NCBI GenBank assembly: GCA_963824225.1
Contig: CAWGOF010000003.1
Span: 992,001 to 1,056,000, forward strand
Reading direction: 5' to 3'
Length of the DNA: 64,000 nt
DNA from: CAWGOF01 sp963824225
Lineage (GTDB): Bacteria; Acidobacteriota; Polarisedimenticolia; Polarisedimenticolales; Polarisedimenticolaceae
Part shown: positions 8,392-17,521 of the stretch, piece by piece
How positions within the stretch are numbered: position 1 is the first letter of the stretch
How the letters are laid out: each line of letters starts with the position of its first letter
Notes under the pieces: generated by a model
Told to the model about the DNA's origin: nothing
Seen by the model: the letters and a program-made list of their open reading frames with translations, nothing else
Database searches by the model: none
Program-made: the position numbers and the translations under genes

Positions 8392-10548
8392 TCACGGGCA
8401 GGCGCGGCCCGAGCTCAGGATCCCCGGATCGCGCGGCGCGACCTGTCCCGCATACCCCGAGTCGTACGTTCCGGCGGAGCAGGATCGCGGACGAACGAGG
8501 TACCAGAAGCCATCGTCGAGCGGCGGAACGTCGGGGTCGTCGACGGTCGCCGTGGGCTGAGCCGGACCCAGGCAATCCTGCGTCGAAGCCGCGAAGTCAC
8601 CGGCCGTCGACCGCAGCATGTCGAGATCGCCGCGGACCACGTCGTACGCCAGCGAGCCGAAGACCGGCGCCCAAACCAGCCGGGCCGTGGTCGCGGTGAG
8701 CCGCTCGACGCGCAGCGCCGGCGCGCCGGTCGGGGCGGCGCACGGCCAGACGAGCACGGTCCAGTCCGCGCTGGGGTCGCGCGGCGGGTTCCCGAGCCCG
8801 ACCGTGCCGGGCCCGCTGACCTGTGCGACGCTTCCCGTCTCGAGCGGCCCGCCGGTCCGCGGGTCGAACCAATGCACGCGGTAGCTCCCGGCGGCCACGG
8901 TCAGGCTCGTCGTTCCACCGCTCGGAAGGTACGTCGCGTAGGTGTGGCCGGTGCGCGCGAGACAGAAGTCGCTCGTAACCGAGGTCAGGCTGTCCGCCGG
9001 CGCCATCTGCTCGAACGGCAGGTACCGGCGAAAGAACGCGAGCGCGTGTCGCGTATCGTCCCACAGCGCGCTCGCCAGGCTCCAGTCCTCGCTCTCGAGA
9101 TCGCCGAACGTGCTCTGGTAGCCGAAGTACCACTCGACGCCGGCTCCGCCCCCCATCAGGTTGGCCCACGCGGTCCGCCGGAGCTCGTCGAGATTCCCGA
9201 TCGTCCCGCCGACCGGAGAGTCGACGATCGGAGCCTGCTCGTCGCCATACACGGCCCACGCCCGACCCGCCGCGGCGGAGCCCGCACGAATCGTGAGCGC
9301 CCATTCGTGGTACCGCGACGCGTTGCCCTGGATCGAGGTCGCTTCGAACGCCGGCTCCCCGTAGAGCGGCGGGTACTTTTGCAGCGCCGCGTCGAGATCG
9401 GTATGCACGGCGATCGGATGGGCGTACGGATCGAGACCCCGCAGATAGGACGCGAAGTCGGCCTCGTCGGCCGCCGCATGGTTGCTCTCCTCGCCGAGGT
9501 TCCATTGCAGCGCGTTGTGGTGCGCGAAGCGCGCGACGAGCTCGCGGTAGTACAGCTTGCGCTGGGTGGTCAGGGACGTGCCCAGGACCACATCGTTCTC
9601 CGTCTCCTGGGTCACGACGTGGAGCTGGATCCCGAGGCGGTCCATGTGCCGGAACACACGCTCCCATTGCTCGAGCTTCGAAACGTCGTAGCGCAGCTTG
9701 TCGGTTCCCGGCGCGATCCACGGCCAGACGTCCTGGCCGTCCCCGCCGTCCGTGTTGTAGGTCAGGAAGTACACCGAGTTCACACCGGCGCTCGCGAGGT
9801 AGTTCAGCGCCCCGATCAGGTTGCGACCCTTGGTCCGGCTCGACCACAGGTCCGAAGCGTCGAACGGATGCATCCCGTAGTGCTGGGCGTGCGGGCCGAA
9901 CCGATGCAGCCCGTCGAGCAAGCTCGGAGTCGCGACACCGCCCTGATCGTACGTGCCGTCGAAATCGACATACCCCAGCACGTTCTCCGGGCTGTTCGCA
10001 CCCCCCTTGAGGAACGGCTCACCGTTGTCGAATCGCAGGTAGTGACCCGCAACGTAGCGCAGCATGCCGCGGGCGTAGTTCCCCGGGGCGTACGGGTCGA
10101 GTGGTCCGACGCCGAACTCCGCAACCGCGCCGTCGAACCAGCCGGCCGAGCTTCCGGCCGCAGGCGCCGGATCGACGGCGACACCCGGTCCCGCGCGGAA
10201 GGACGCCGTGAGCGTGTACGCACCCGGAGCCGACGGAACGAAGTACCCACGCCACGTGGACCCGGCCGTGGCGTGCGAATCGGCCGCGTCGCCGTCGGCG
10301 GCGAAGAACAGCGGCACGACGATCGCTCCGGGAGGCCCGCTGATCGTCAGGTTGCCGCGGTAGTCGAGGAACGGATTGTTCGGGCTCGGCGCGCTCTCCT
10401 GCAGGCTCGGCCCGATCAGATCGATGCGCACGGGCTGCCCGACACGCATGGCGCCGGTGATCGACTGGCTTCGCGCCTCCCTGGACCCAACGATCCATGC
10501 GAGTGCTGCCATACAAGCGAGCCACGTTCGCGTCCGGTCGCCTGCCAC
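8392..10548 (-). CDS. Secreted DUF5060/GH-A-type glycoside hydrolase-like protein with C-terminal Fn3-like module (paralogue 1)
   Basis: 718 residues. A signal peptide precedes a DUF5060-like beta-sandwich (about 30-150), a TIM-barrel-like region (about 170-500), a collagenase-associated putative collagen-binding domain (about 520-610) and a Cys-containing Fn3-like C-terminal module ending in RACP. The barrel shows WNLGEES and YGDEQ, placed like the acid/base and nucleophile glutamates of clan GH-A, so it is probably an active glycosidase on an unknown polysaccharide. I chose GTG at 10548 because GGAGG lies 7 nt upstream, giving MAGDRTRTWLACMAALAW; earlier codons read through the Shine-Dalgarno. 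The adjacent upstream gene is a close paralogue. Confidence 0.75.
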   Translation of the reverse strand: MAGDRTRTWLACMAALAWIVGSREARSQSITGAMRVGQPVRIDLIGPSLQESAPSPNNPFLDYRGNLTISGPPGAIVVPLFFAADGDAADSHATAGSTWRGYFVPSAPGAYTLTASFRAGPGVAVDPAPAAGSSAGWFDGAVAEFGVGPLDPYAPGNYARGMLRYVAGHYLRFDNGEPFLKGGANSPENVLGYVDFDGTYDQGGVATPSLLDGLHRFGPHAQHYGMHPFDASDLWSSRTKGRNLIGALNYLASAGVNSVYFLTYNTDGGDGQDVWPWIAPGTDKLRYDVSKLEQWERVFRHMDRLGIQLHVVTQETENDVVLGTSLTTQRKLYYRELVARFAHHNALQWNLGEESNHAAADEADFASYLRGLDPYAHPIAVHTDLDAALQKYPPLYGEPAFEATSIQGNASRYHEWALTIRAGSAAAGRAWAVYGDEQAPIVDSPVGGTIGNLDELRRTAWANLMGGGAGVEWYFGYQSTFGDLESEDWSLASALWDDTRHALAFFRRYLPFEQMAPADSLTSVTSDFCLARTGHTYATYLPSGGTTSLTVAAGSYRVHWFDPRTGGPLETGSVAQVSGPGTVGLGNPPRDPSADWTVLVWPCAAPTGAPALRVERLTATTARLVWAPVFGSLAYDVVRGDLDMLRSTAGDFAASTQDCLGPAQPTATVDDPDVPPLDDGFWYLVRPRSCSAGTYDSGYAGQVAPRDPGILSSGRACP

Positions 10549-10603
10549 ATACGCTCCTCCGCCGCCGAGGCTGGAGGAATGTACCCACAACGCTCGGGGG
10601 CAA

Positions 10604-10643
10604 CAGGTCGAATGCACCTGAGTTCGTGGGGGGATTCGACCTG
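10604..10643. repeat. Perfect 10-bp inverted repeat between the tandem paralogues
   Basis: CAGGTCGAAT (10604-10613) and ATTCGACCTG (10634-10643) with a 20-nt spacer. It sits between the stop of one glycosidase-like gene (10660) and the start of its paralogue (10548). With no U-tract on either side it is more likely an operator-type or mRNA structure than an intrinsic terminator. Confidence 0.45.
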
Positions 10644-10659
10644 AGGGATCAGCGAGCGA

Positions 10660-12822
10660 TCACGGACAGGACTGGCCCGAGCCCTCGATCTCCGGATCGC
10701 GCGTCTCGACCTGCCCGGGGTACCCCGAGTCGTACGTCCCGGCGGAGCAGGATCGCGGACGGACGAGGTACCAGAAGCCATCGCCGGGCGGCGGAGTCTC
10801 GGGGTCATCGAGCACCGTCGTCGGATGGGCCGCGGCGAGGCAGTCGTCGGTCGCGAGAGCGAAATCTCCGCCGCTCGACCGGAGCGTCGCGAGATCGCCG
10901 CGGACGGCGTCGAACGCCATCGCGCCGAAGACCGGCTGCCAAGCGAGGCGCGCCTCCGCGCCCGCGAGCTGTTCGACCCGTAGCGCCGGCGCGCCGGTCG
11001 GCGCGCCGCACGGCCAGACGAGCACGGCCCAGTCGGAGGACGGATCGCGCGGCGGGTTCCCCAATCCGACCGTGGCCGGTCCGCTGACCTGCGCGACCGA
11101 TCCCGTCTCGAGCGGCCCGCCGCTCCGCGGATCGAACCAGTGCACCTGATAGCTCCCGGCCGCAACGCTCAGGCTCGTCGTTCCACCGGCCGGAAGGTAC
11201 ACGGCGTAGGTATCACCGGACAGCGCAAGACAGAAGTCGTCGGTCGCCGAGGTCCGCGCGTCGTCCGGCGCCATCTGGTCGAACGGCAGGTAGCGGCGGA
11301 AGAAGTCGAGCGCGTGGCGCGTGTCGTCCCACAGCGCCTCGGCCAGGCTCCAGTTCTCGCATTCGAGGTCGCCGAACGTGCTCTGGTACCCGAAGTTCCA
11401 TTCGACGCCGGCTCCTCCGCCCATCAGGTTGGCCCACAACGCGGTTCGCCGGAGCAGGGCGAGGTTGCCGATCGTCCCGTCACCGACCGGCGAATCGACC
11501 CACGGGTTCTGCTCGTCGCCGTGGACGCTCCAGGGCCGGCCAGCGGCAGCGGAACCGGCACGAATCGTGATCGCCCACTCGTGATACTGCGACGAATTGC
11601 CCTGGATCGACGACGACTCGAACGCCGAGTCGCCATAGAGCGGCGCGTACTGCTGCCCGGCCGCGCCGAACATGGTATGGAAGGCGATCGGATGGTCGTA
11701 CGGATCGAGGCCGCGCACGTGCGCCGCGAACACCTCCAGATCGGCCGGCAGATGGGTGCTCTCCTCTCCGAGGTTCCACTGCAGAGCGTTGTGATGCGCG
11801 AAGCGCGCGACCAGCTCTCGGTAGTACAGCCGGCGCTCCGTGGTCAGCGTGGTGCCCATGATCTTGTCGTTTTCTTTTTCGTGCATCACGAGGTGCAGCT
11901 GGAGCCCGAGCAGATCCATGTGCCGGAACACCCGCTCCCATTGCTCGAGCTTCGACACGTCGTAGTGCAGCTTGTCGGCCTCGGGCACGATCCACGGCCA
12001 GACGTCGCTGCCGTCCCCGCCGTTCGTGCTGTAGGTCAGGACGTACACCGAGTTCATACCGACGCTACCGAGGTAGTTCAACGCTCCGATCAGGTTGTGG
12101 CCCTTCGTCCCGTTGTCCCACAGGCTCGAGCCGTCGAACGGGTGCATCCCGAAGTGCGACGCGTGCGGTAAGTACCGGTGCAGGCCGCCGACGAGGCTCG
12201 GTGTCGGCACGCCCCCGAGGTCGAACGTGCCGTCCAGGTCGGCGTAGGCCAGCACGTTCTCCGGACTGTTCGGCCCGCCCTTGAGGAACCACTCGCCGTT
12301 GTCGAACTGCAGGTGGTGCCGCGAGACGTAGCGCAGCATGCCGCGGGCGTGGTTCCCGGGAGCGTAGGGGTCCCGCGGGCCGACCTCGACCTGCGCGAGC
12401 GCGCCGTCGAACCAGCCCGCGGAGCTGCCGGCAGAAGCCGACGGATCGATCGCCACGCCCGGGCCCGTGCGGAACGACGCCGTGAGCGTGTACAGCCCCG
12501 GAACCGAGGGTACGTAATACCCACGCCAGATCGAGCCCGTGGTCGTTAGCGTATTGGCAGCGTTTCCGTCCGCAGCGAAGAACAGCGGCACGGCGATCGT
12601 TCCGGGAGGACCGCTGATCGTGAGGTTGCCGCGGTAGTCGAGGAACGGATTGTTCGGGCTCGGCGCGCTCTCCTGCAGGCTCGGCCCGACGAAATCGATG
12701 CGCACCGGCTGCCCGACACGCTGGGTGCCCGTGATCGTCTGGGCTCGGACGTGGTCCGACCCGTCGATCCACACTGCGACCAGCACGCACGCGAGCATAG
12801 CTCGCACGTCTTCGCGAGACAC
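10660..12822 (-). CDS. Secreted DUF5060/GH-A-type glycoside hydrolase-like protein with C-terminal Fn3-like module (paralogue 2)
   Basis: 720 residues with the same architecture as the downstream paralogue: signal peptide ending near DHVRAQ, DUF5060-like N-domain, TIM-barrel with WNLGEES and HGDEQNP, collagen-binding-like domain, and a Fn3-like module ending in QSCP. The two proteins are nearly colinear and much of the DNA is still visibly alike, so this is a fairly recent tandem duplication. GTG start with a GGAG ribosome site. TATTCT about 35 nt upstream could be the -10 of the pair's promoter but no convincing -35 was seen. The substrate is unknown. Confidence 0.75.
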   Translation of the reverse strand: MSREDVRAMLACVLVAVWIDGSDHVRAQTITGTQRVGQPVRIDFVGPSLQESAPSPNNPFLDYRGNLTISGPPGTIAVPLFFAADGNAANTLTTTGSIWRGYYVPSVPGLYTLTASFRTGPGVAIDPSASAGSSAGWFDGALAQVEVGPRDPYAPGNHARGMLRYVSRHHLQFDNGEWFLKGGPNSPENVLAYADLDGTFDLGGVPTPSLVGGLHRYLPHASHFGMHPFDGSSLWDNGTKGHNLIGALNYLGSVGMNSVYVLTYSTNGGDGSDVWPWIVPEADKLHYDVSKLEQWERVFRHMDLLGLQLHLVMHEKENDKIMGTTLTTERRLYYRELVARFAHHNALQWNLGEESTHLPADLEVFAAHVRGLDPYDHPIAFHTMFGAAGQQYAPLYGDSAFESSSIQGNSSQYHEWAITIRAGSAAAGRPWSVHGDEQNPWVDSPVGDGTIGNLALLRRTALWANLMGGGAGVEWNFGYQSTFGDLECENWSLAEALWDDTRHALDFFRRYLPFDQMAPDDARTSATDDFCLALSGDTYAVYLPAGGTTSLSVAAGSYQVHWFDPRSGGPLETGSVAQVSGPATVGLGNPPRDPSSDWAVLVWPCGAPTGAPALRVEQLAGAEARLAWQPVFGAMAFDAVRGDLATLRSSGGDFALATDDCLAAAHPTTVLDDPETPPPGDGFWYLVRPRSCSAGTYDSGYPGQVETRDPEIEGSGQSCP

Positions 12823-12884
12823 GAGAGCTCCACACCGGGGTCGAGGGAGAATACCGCGGAACGCACGTCGGTGCTCTCGGGAAT

Positions 12885-14051
12885 CTACCCTGCTTTGACG
12901 CTGCTCTCGACGCTACGAACGAGGAGCGCAGTTGCCGCGACGCACGGAACGAGGATCGCGGCCAGGACGGGGAAGGTCCAGGACAGACCCCAGCGCTCGC
13001 TGACGAACCCTCCGATCGATGCGCCCAGCGCACCGACTCCGAACGTCATCAAGAAGTAGATCCCGTACCCCAGCCCGCGCAGGCGCGGTGGAGTGAAGTC
13101 GGCGACCATGTGGTTTCCCGCCGGCTGGGTGAAGAAGTGGAAGAACGCGACCCCCATGAACAGCGGGAGGGCGAATGCGCCGGGGACGAACGCGATCGCG
13201 ACGAGGAACGGGACCTGCGCCAGCGCACCGATCAGGAACGCGCGGGCCGGGTGCATTCGGCGGTCGATCGCGCGGCCGGCGAGCCACATCCCTCCAAGGC
13301 CGACGAGCAGCGCCGCGGTGGTCAGCGTGCCTCCGATCGCCGTGCCGAGCCGTGAGGTCGTCGCGTACGTCACCGCGAGGAACTTCGGCAGGAACGTCGC
13401 GATCCCCCGGTACACCATCCCCATGCACATCGTCGCGACGAGGAGCAGCAAGAAGCTGCGCCACTGCCCGCGCCCGTCACGGGCCCGGATCTCGTGCACC
13501 TCGGGGACGCGCAGGGCGAGCGCGCGAGCGCCGAGGACGAGCCCGGCCAGCGCGAGCATGCCGAGCGCCCAACGCCAGCCGACGATCCACCCCAGCGTCC
13601 CGGCGATCAGGCTCGCGCCGGCGACGCCGGAGTTGCCGGCCATGCCGTGCAGGGCGAACACACGTCCCGACGCCGGAATGGCGTGCGTCAAGAGTGCGGT
13701 GCCCGCCGGGTGGTAGATGCTCAGCGCGAGGCCCATCCAAGCCGCGCTCGCGGCGAACCAGCCGATCGACGGCGCGAGCGCCATGCCGAGCATGCCCAAG
13801 GACCCTCCCCACAGGCAGGCCAGGAGCAGCCACTTGGGACCGATCCGATCGGCCAGCGCCCCGGCGGGCAGGGCTCCCGCGCCGAACAGCAGCGCGTAGA
13901 GCGTGGCCACCCCCCCCATGCGGAAGTCACCGGCGCCGAACTCGGTCTGGATCAGGAGCAGGAGCGCGGGCACGCTCAGCTCGTAGACGTGGATCAGCGC
14001 GTGGCTCGCGCAGGTCGTGCGCAGTACGCGCAGCTCGTCGCGCGTCGACAC
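12885..14051 (-). CDS. MFS transporter
   Basis: 388 residues, about twelve transmembrane helices. The loop between helices 2 and 3 carries the MFS signature (GALADRIGPKWLL), and the sequence GLALSIYHPAGTALLTHAIP resembles the fosmidomycin-resistance (Fsr)-like branch. GTG start lies 8 nt after the stop of the S9 peptidase, so the two are probably cotranscribed, perhaps for peptide breakdown and export or uptake of small products. The substrate cannot be read from sequence. Confidence 0.85.
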   Translation of the reverse strand: MSTRDELRVLRTTCASHALIHVYELSVPALLLLIQTEFGAGDFRMGGVATLYALLFGAGALPAGALADRIGPKWLLLACLWGGSLGMLGMALAPSIGWFAASAAWMGLALSIYHPAGTALLTHAIPASGRVFALHGMAGNSGVAGASLIAGTLGWIVGWRWALGMLALAGLVLGARALALRVPEVHEIRARDGRGQWRSFLLLLVATMCMGMVYRGIATFLPKFLAVTYATTSRLGTAIGGTLTTAALLVGLGGMWLAGRAIDRRMHPARAFLIGALAQVPFLVAIAFVPGAFALPLFMGVAFFHFFTQPAGNHMVADFTPPRLRGLGYGIYFLMTFGVGALGASIGGFVSERWGLSWTFPVLAAILVPCVAATALLVRSVESSVKAG

Positions 14052-14058
14052 GCGCGGA

Positions 14059-16116
14059 CTACTCGGCCTTGGTCCAGCGGTCGAGCCAGGCCAGGACCGT
14101 GTCGTGCCACAGGATGCTGTTCTGCGGCTTCAGGACCCAATGGTTCTCGTCGGGGAAGTAGAGCAGCTGGCTCGGGATCCCGCGGCGCTGGAGCGCGGTG
14201 AACGTCGACAGCCCCTGCGTGTCGACCACACGGTAGTCGAGCGCTCCGTGGACCACGAGCATCGGGGTGCGCCACTTCTCCACGTGATCGATCGGGTTGT
14301 GCTTCGTGTACTCCTCGGGAGCGCTCCACGGCGTGCCGCCGTGGTCCCACTCGGGGAACCACAGCTCCTCGGTGTCGAAGTACGCCATGCGCTCGTCGAG
14401 GTTCCCGTCGTGGCTCACGAGGCAGCGGAACCGGTCGGGCCATTGGCCGGCGATCCAGTTGATCATGTAGCCGCCGTAGGACGCCCCCAGCGCAGCCACG
14501 CGCTTGCCGTCCATCCACGGGTAACGGGCAAGCGCGGCGGCCAGCCCCTTCTGCAGGTCCTCGAGCGGCTTCCCGCCCCAGTCGGTGCGGATCGAGTCGG
14601 TGAACGCCTGGCCGTAACCGGTCGACCCGTGGAAGTCGACGAGCACGGCGGCGTAGCCCGCCCCGGCGTACGCCTGCGGGTTCCAGCGGTAGTGGAACTG
14701 GTTGCCGAACGATCCCTGCGGCCCGCCGTGGATCAGGAACGCGACCGGATAGCGCCGGCCCGGGTCGAAGTCGACCGGCTTCACGACCCACGCGTGGACC
14801 GTCTCGCCGTTCCAGCCGTCGAACGTGAACGGCTCGGGCTCGCCCATCCGCGCTTCGGCGACGCGCGACTCGTTCAATCGCGTCAGCTGCTGCACGCCGC
14901 TGCCGTCCGCTGCGACCGCGAACAGCTCGGCCGGCGAGCGCAGGTGGTCGAGCGCGTACACGACACGCGATCGGGCGGTCACGACCGCGGACACGCTGCC
15001 CTCGCGAACGACCGTGCGGGCCTGCCCCGTGCGCGCATCGATCGCGAAGAGCGCGGTGTGTCCGAGGTTCGCTGCGCTGGCGTAGAGCGTGCGACCGTCC
15101 GGGCTCCAGGCCAGGTTGTCGGGCGAACGGTCCCAGGACTCGGTCAGCACGCGCGGCGCGCCGTCGGGCCAGTCGCGCAGGACGACGCGGAACCGATCGG
15201 CCTCGTACCCCGCCCGCGTCATGGCGAGATACGCGAGCGTCTTCCCGTCGGGCGAGAACACCGGGCGACCGTCCCACGCGGGGTTCGCCTCGGTCAGGCA
15301 CCGCGGGGGCGCGGAACCGTCGATCGGCGCGAGCCACAGGTCGAAATCGGTCGACCACGCCTCCTCGCGCCCGGCGTCGCGCGCCGTGAACACGATCGCG
15401 CGACCGTCGGGCGTGAACGTGTAGTCCTCGGCACCGCCGAACGGCTTCGTCGGGCTGTCGGCGTCCATGCCGCGCATGACGTCGATCGCCGCTCCACCGG
15501 CGAGCGGCAGGACGAAAACGTGGGACCGCCGGCCATCGGCCCACGTGTCCCAGTGGCGGACGAACAGGCGCTCATACAGCTTGCCCGACGCTTTCCGCGC
15601 GCCCTGCTCCGTGGTCCGGTCGACCGAGCAGGCGATCGAGTCGCAGTCGGGAAACACGTCGAGCGACACGGCGATCCGCGCGCCGTCTCTGGCGATCGCG
15701 AAGCTCGTGACGTCGACCGGCAGGTCGGTCACCCGGCGCGCCTCGCCGCCGTCGACGGCGATCTGCCACACCTGGGACGAGCCTCCGCGGCGCGAGAGCA
15801 ACAGCACCGTCGTCCCGTCGGGCGAGAAGCGCGGGCTCGTATCGGCGTCCGGATGCGTGGTCAGCCGGCGCAGGCCCGACCCGTCGACCCCGACGATCCA
15901 GACGTCCTGCCGGCCACGGTTCGCCTCGAGGTCGGTGTCCCGCACGACGAACGCGACACGCTTCCCGTCGGGCGCCGCGTCGGGCTCCGAGATGCGGCTC
16001 ATCGCGAGCAGGTCGCGGACCGAGAACGGGTGGGTGTCCGCGGCCAGAACGCGCGGAGCGCAGACGACGCCCGGGGCGCAGACGAGGAGCAGAACCGCAG
16101 CGAAGCGCGCACGCAT
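14059..16116 (-). CDS. Secreted S9 family peptidase (prolyl-oligopeptidase / acylaminoacyl-peptidase type)
   Basis: 685 residues. Signal peptide (MRARFAAVLLLVCAPGVVCA), an N-terminal seven-bladed WD40-like propeller with repeated SPDGK motifs, and a C-terminal alpha/beta hydrolase domain. The catalytic triad is visible: Ser in GASYGGYM (about residue 546), Asp in HGALDYRV (about 628) and His in DENHWVL (about 660). It should cleave short peptides in the periplasm or outside. I chose ATG 16116 because GGAGG lies just before it; the upstream TTG would overlap that site. Probably cotranscribed with the following MFS gene. Confidence 0.9.
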   Translation of the reverse strand: MRARFAAVLLLVCAPGVVCAPRVLAADTHPFSVRDLLAMSRISEPDAAPDGKRVAFVVRDTDLEANRGRQDVWIVGVDGSGLRRLTTHPDADTSPRFSPDGTTVLLLSRRGGSSQVWQIAVDGGEARRVTDLPVDVTSFAIARDGARIAVSLDVFPDCDSIACSVDRTTEQGARKASGKLYERLFVRHWDTWADGRRSHVFVLPLAGGAAIDVMRGMDADSPTKPFGGAEDYTFTPDGRAIVFTARDAGREEAWSTDFDLWLAPIDGSAPPRCLTEANPAWDGRPVFSPDGKTLAYLAMTRAGYEADRFRVVLRDWPDGAPRVLTESWDRSPDNLAWSPDGRTLYASAANLGHTALFAIDARTGQARTVVREGSVSAVVTARSRVVYALDHLRSPAELFAVAADGSGVQQLTRLNESRVAEARMGEPEPFTFDGWNGETVHAWVVKPVDFDPGRRYPVAFLIHGGPQGSFGNQFHYRWNPQAYAGAGYAAVLVDFHGSTGYGQAFTDSIRTDWGGKPLEDLQKGLAAALARYPWMDGKRVAALGASYGGYMINWIAGQWPDRFRCLVSHDGNLDERMAYFDTEELWFPEWDHGGTPWSAPEEYTKHNPIDHVEKWRTPMLVVHGALDYRVVDTQGLSTFTALQRRGIPSQLLYFPDENHWVLKPQNSILWHDTVLAWLDRWTKAE

Positions 16117-16175
16117 GGGATCCTCCAAGCGCAGGGCGCGCCATCGTAGCAGACCGGCGCCGGCGGTTCGGTGCG

Positions 16176-17414
16176 TCAGTCGAAGTCGACGGAGACGACG
16201 TCGTCGATCGACAGGATCGTCGTAGCACCCGTGCCGACGACGATGCCGCGGTTCGATGCGTCGACGTCGTTCGAGCCCTCGAGGGTCAGCTCGCGCCCGT
16301 CGCGCAACCGAACCTCCGAGTGACCGCCGGGAAGCGTGCGAATCGACGCGATCTCGCCGAACGGGATGGCCCAGTGGATCCCGTCGACCTCACCGTCGAG
16401 CGTCTCGAACGTGTACACCTCGTCGCGGTCCCAGGCGATCCGACCCGCGCTCGTCGTGCCGTCGCGCATCCGCACCGTCCCGCGAATCGGACGGCCGTTG
16501 CCGTACCGGTCGAGCCCCGGGAGTCCGGGCAGCGGCAGCAGGTCGAGCCGTACGAGCGCGTGCCACTCGATCTTCACGACGCCGCCGCCGGGGGTCTTGA
16601 TCACCAGGCCCCGCGACTGCTCGTTGACGTCGTTCGTTCCGATCAGCACGAGCTCTTTGCCGGACTTCAGGACGACGCGCGCGGCGCCCGCTCCATCGGG
16701 CGCGATCGAGGCGATGTCGTGGAACGCGATGCTCCACTTGCGGCCCTGGGCGTTGCCGTCGAGCTCTCCGCTCAGTGTGCTCTCGTCGTCGTCCCAGCGG
16801 ACGAGGCCGGTGAACGTGCCGGCGCGTGTCGTGGCGGTGCCCCACAGCCGTTCTGACGCCGTAGCGCCGGGCGGGCCGGCCACGAACTGAACCCGTCGAA
16901 TCTCGGACCAGCGCAGCTCGACGTGCCCGCCCGCCGCATCGACGCCGATGCGATCGTCGCGCTCCCCGTGGAGCGAGGAGACCGGGCCGACCTTCATCGT
17001 GTTGCCGTTCCGCAGCTCGATCGTCCCCCCGACCGGGCCCTCGGAGACGATCGATCGGATCTCGCCGCACGGAACGATGAGCCGCGCGACCGGATCGCTG
17101 TCGTCGTCGTGGAACAGCCGCACGCCGAAGAGCGAGAACCGGAACCCTTCCCGCTCGTCCGACTTCGGCTCCTGCCCGGCCAGCGGGTGGTTGGCCGTCA
17201 GAGCATCGTCCCAGAACTGCGCCTCGCCCCACTGGATCGTCCCGGTGTGGCGCACGTTCGCCGTCGTCTCGACCGTGCCGTACAGCTGACCTGCGGCGGG
17301 CGCCGCGGCGGCGGGCGCCGCGGCGGCGGGCGCCGCGGCGGCGGGCGCCGGAGTGGCGGACGCCGGACCGAGAGCGACGGCCCAGGCGAGCATCACCCCC
17401 GATCGAATCGACAT
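16176..17414 (-). CDS. Secreted protein with three tandem beta-rich repeats, function unknown
   Basis: 412 residues. A signal peptide is followed by an Ala/Pro-rich linker (APAAA units) and three homologous units of roughly 110-130 residues. Each has a G-x-I/V-x-W-D/G segment, an IPF/IAFxxIxSI-like segment and a closing phrase like GTNDVNEQSRGLVI or GSNDVDASNRGIVV. The units look like small all-beta (SH3- or PRC-like) domains; I do not recognise the family. ATG 17414 is supported by GAGGGA 7 nt upstream. It lies 59 nt upstream of the S9 peptidase gene and divergent from the PilT-like gene. Confidence 0.65.
   Translation of the reverse strand: MSIRSGVMLAWAVALGPASATPAPAAAAPAAAAPAAAAPAAGQLYGTVETTANVRHTGTIQWGEAQFWDDALTANHPLAGQEPKSDEREGFRFSLFGVRLFHDDDSDPVARLIVPCGEIRSIVSEGPVGGTIELRNGNTMKVGPVSSLHGERDDRIGVDAAGGHVELRWSEIRRVQFVAGPPGATASERLWGTATTRAGTFTGLVRWDDDESTLSGELDGNAQGRKWSIAFHDIASIAPDGAGAARVVLKSGKELVLIGTNDVNEQSRGLVIKTPGGGVVKIEWHALVRLDLLPLPGLPGLDRYGNGRPIRGTVRMRDGTTSAGRIAWDRDEVYTFETLDGEVDGIHWAIPFGEIASIRTLPGGHSEVRLRDGRELTLEGSNDVDASNRGIVVGTGATTILSIDDVVSVDFD
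17301..17345. repeat. Three perfect 15-bp tandem repeats in coding sequence
   Basis: The unit CGCCGCGGCGGCGGG occurs at 17301-17315, 17316-17330 and 17331-17345, with partial copies on both sides. It encodes the APAAA linker of the secreted repeat protein and is prone to slippage-type length variation. Confidence 0.8.
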
Positions 17415-17486
17415 CGTCTGTCCCTCGTCCTGGCCGACACACACGGTACGGTCGAAGCGGGTCCCAGGTTACGGGCCCCGTGCATC

Positions 17487-17515
17487 TTGTGCTCGAACCG
17501 GTTTCGGCGTAAACC
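17487..17515 (+). promoter_or_regulatory. Predicted leaderless promoter of the PilT-like gene
   Basis: TTGTGC (17487-17492), 17-nt spacer, TAAACC (17510-17515), then 6 nt to the ATG at 17522. No Shine-Dalgarno is present, so transcription would start at or next to the start codon. Confidence 0.45.
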
Positions 17516-17521
17516 CAAGCG

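Noticed and set aside
10604..10643. Inverted repeat considered as an intrinsic terminator
   Set aside because: No U-tract on either strand and a long loop; kept only as a structure of unknown role.
8338..10644. 768-codon plus-strand frame opposite the first glycosidase-like gene
   Set aside because: Low-complexity shadow; the minus strand encodes a protein with signal peptide and known domains.
14017..16149. 710-codon plus-strand frame opposite the S9 peptidase
   Set aside because: Shadow of the peptidase, whose catalytic triad is intact on the minus strand.
17301..17345. GC-rich tandem repeat considered as CRISPR or regulatory repeat
   Set aside because: Units are contiguous, in frame and encode an Ala/Pro linker; no spacers.
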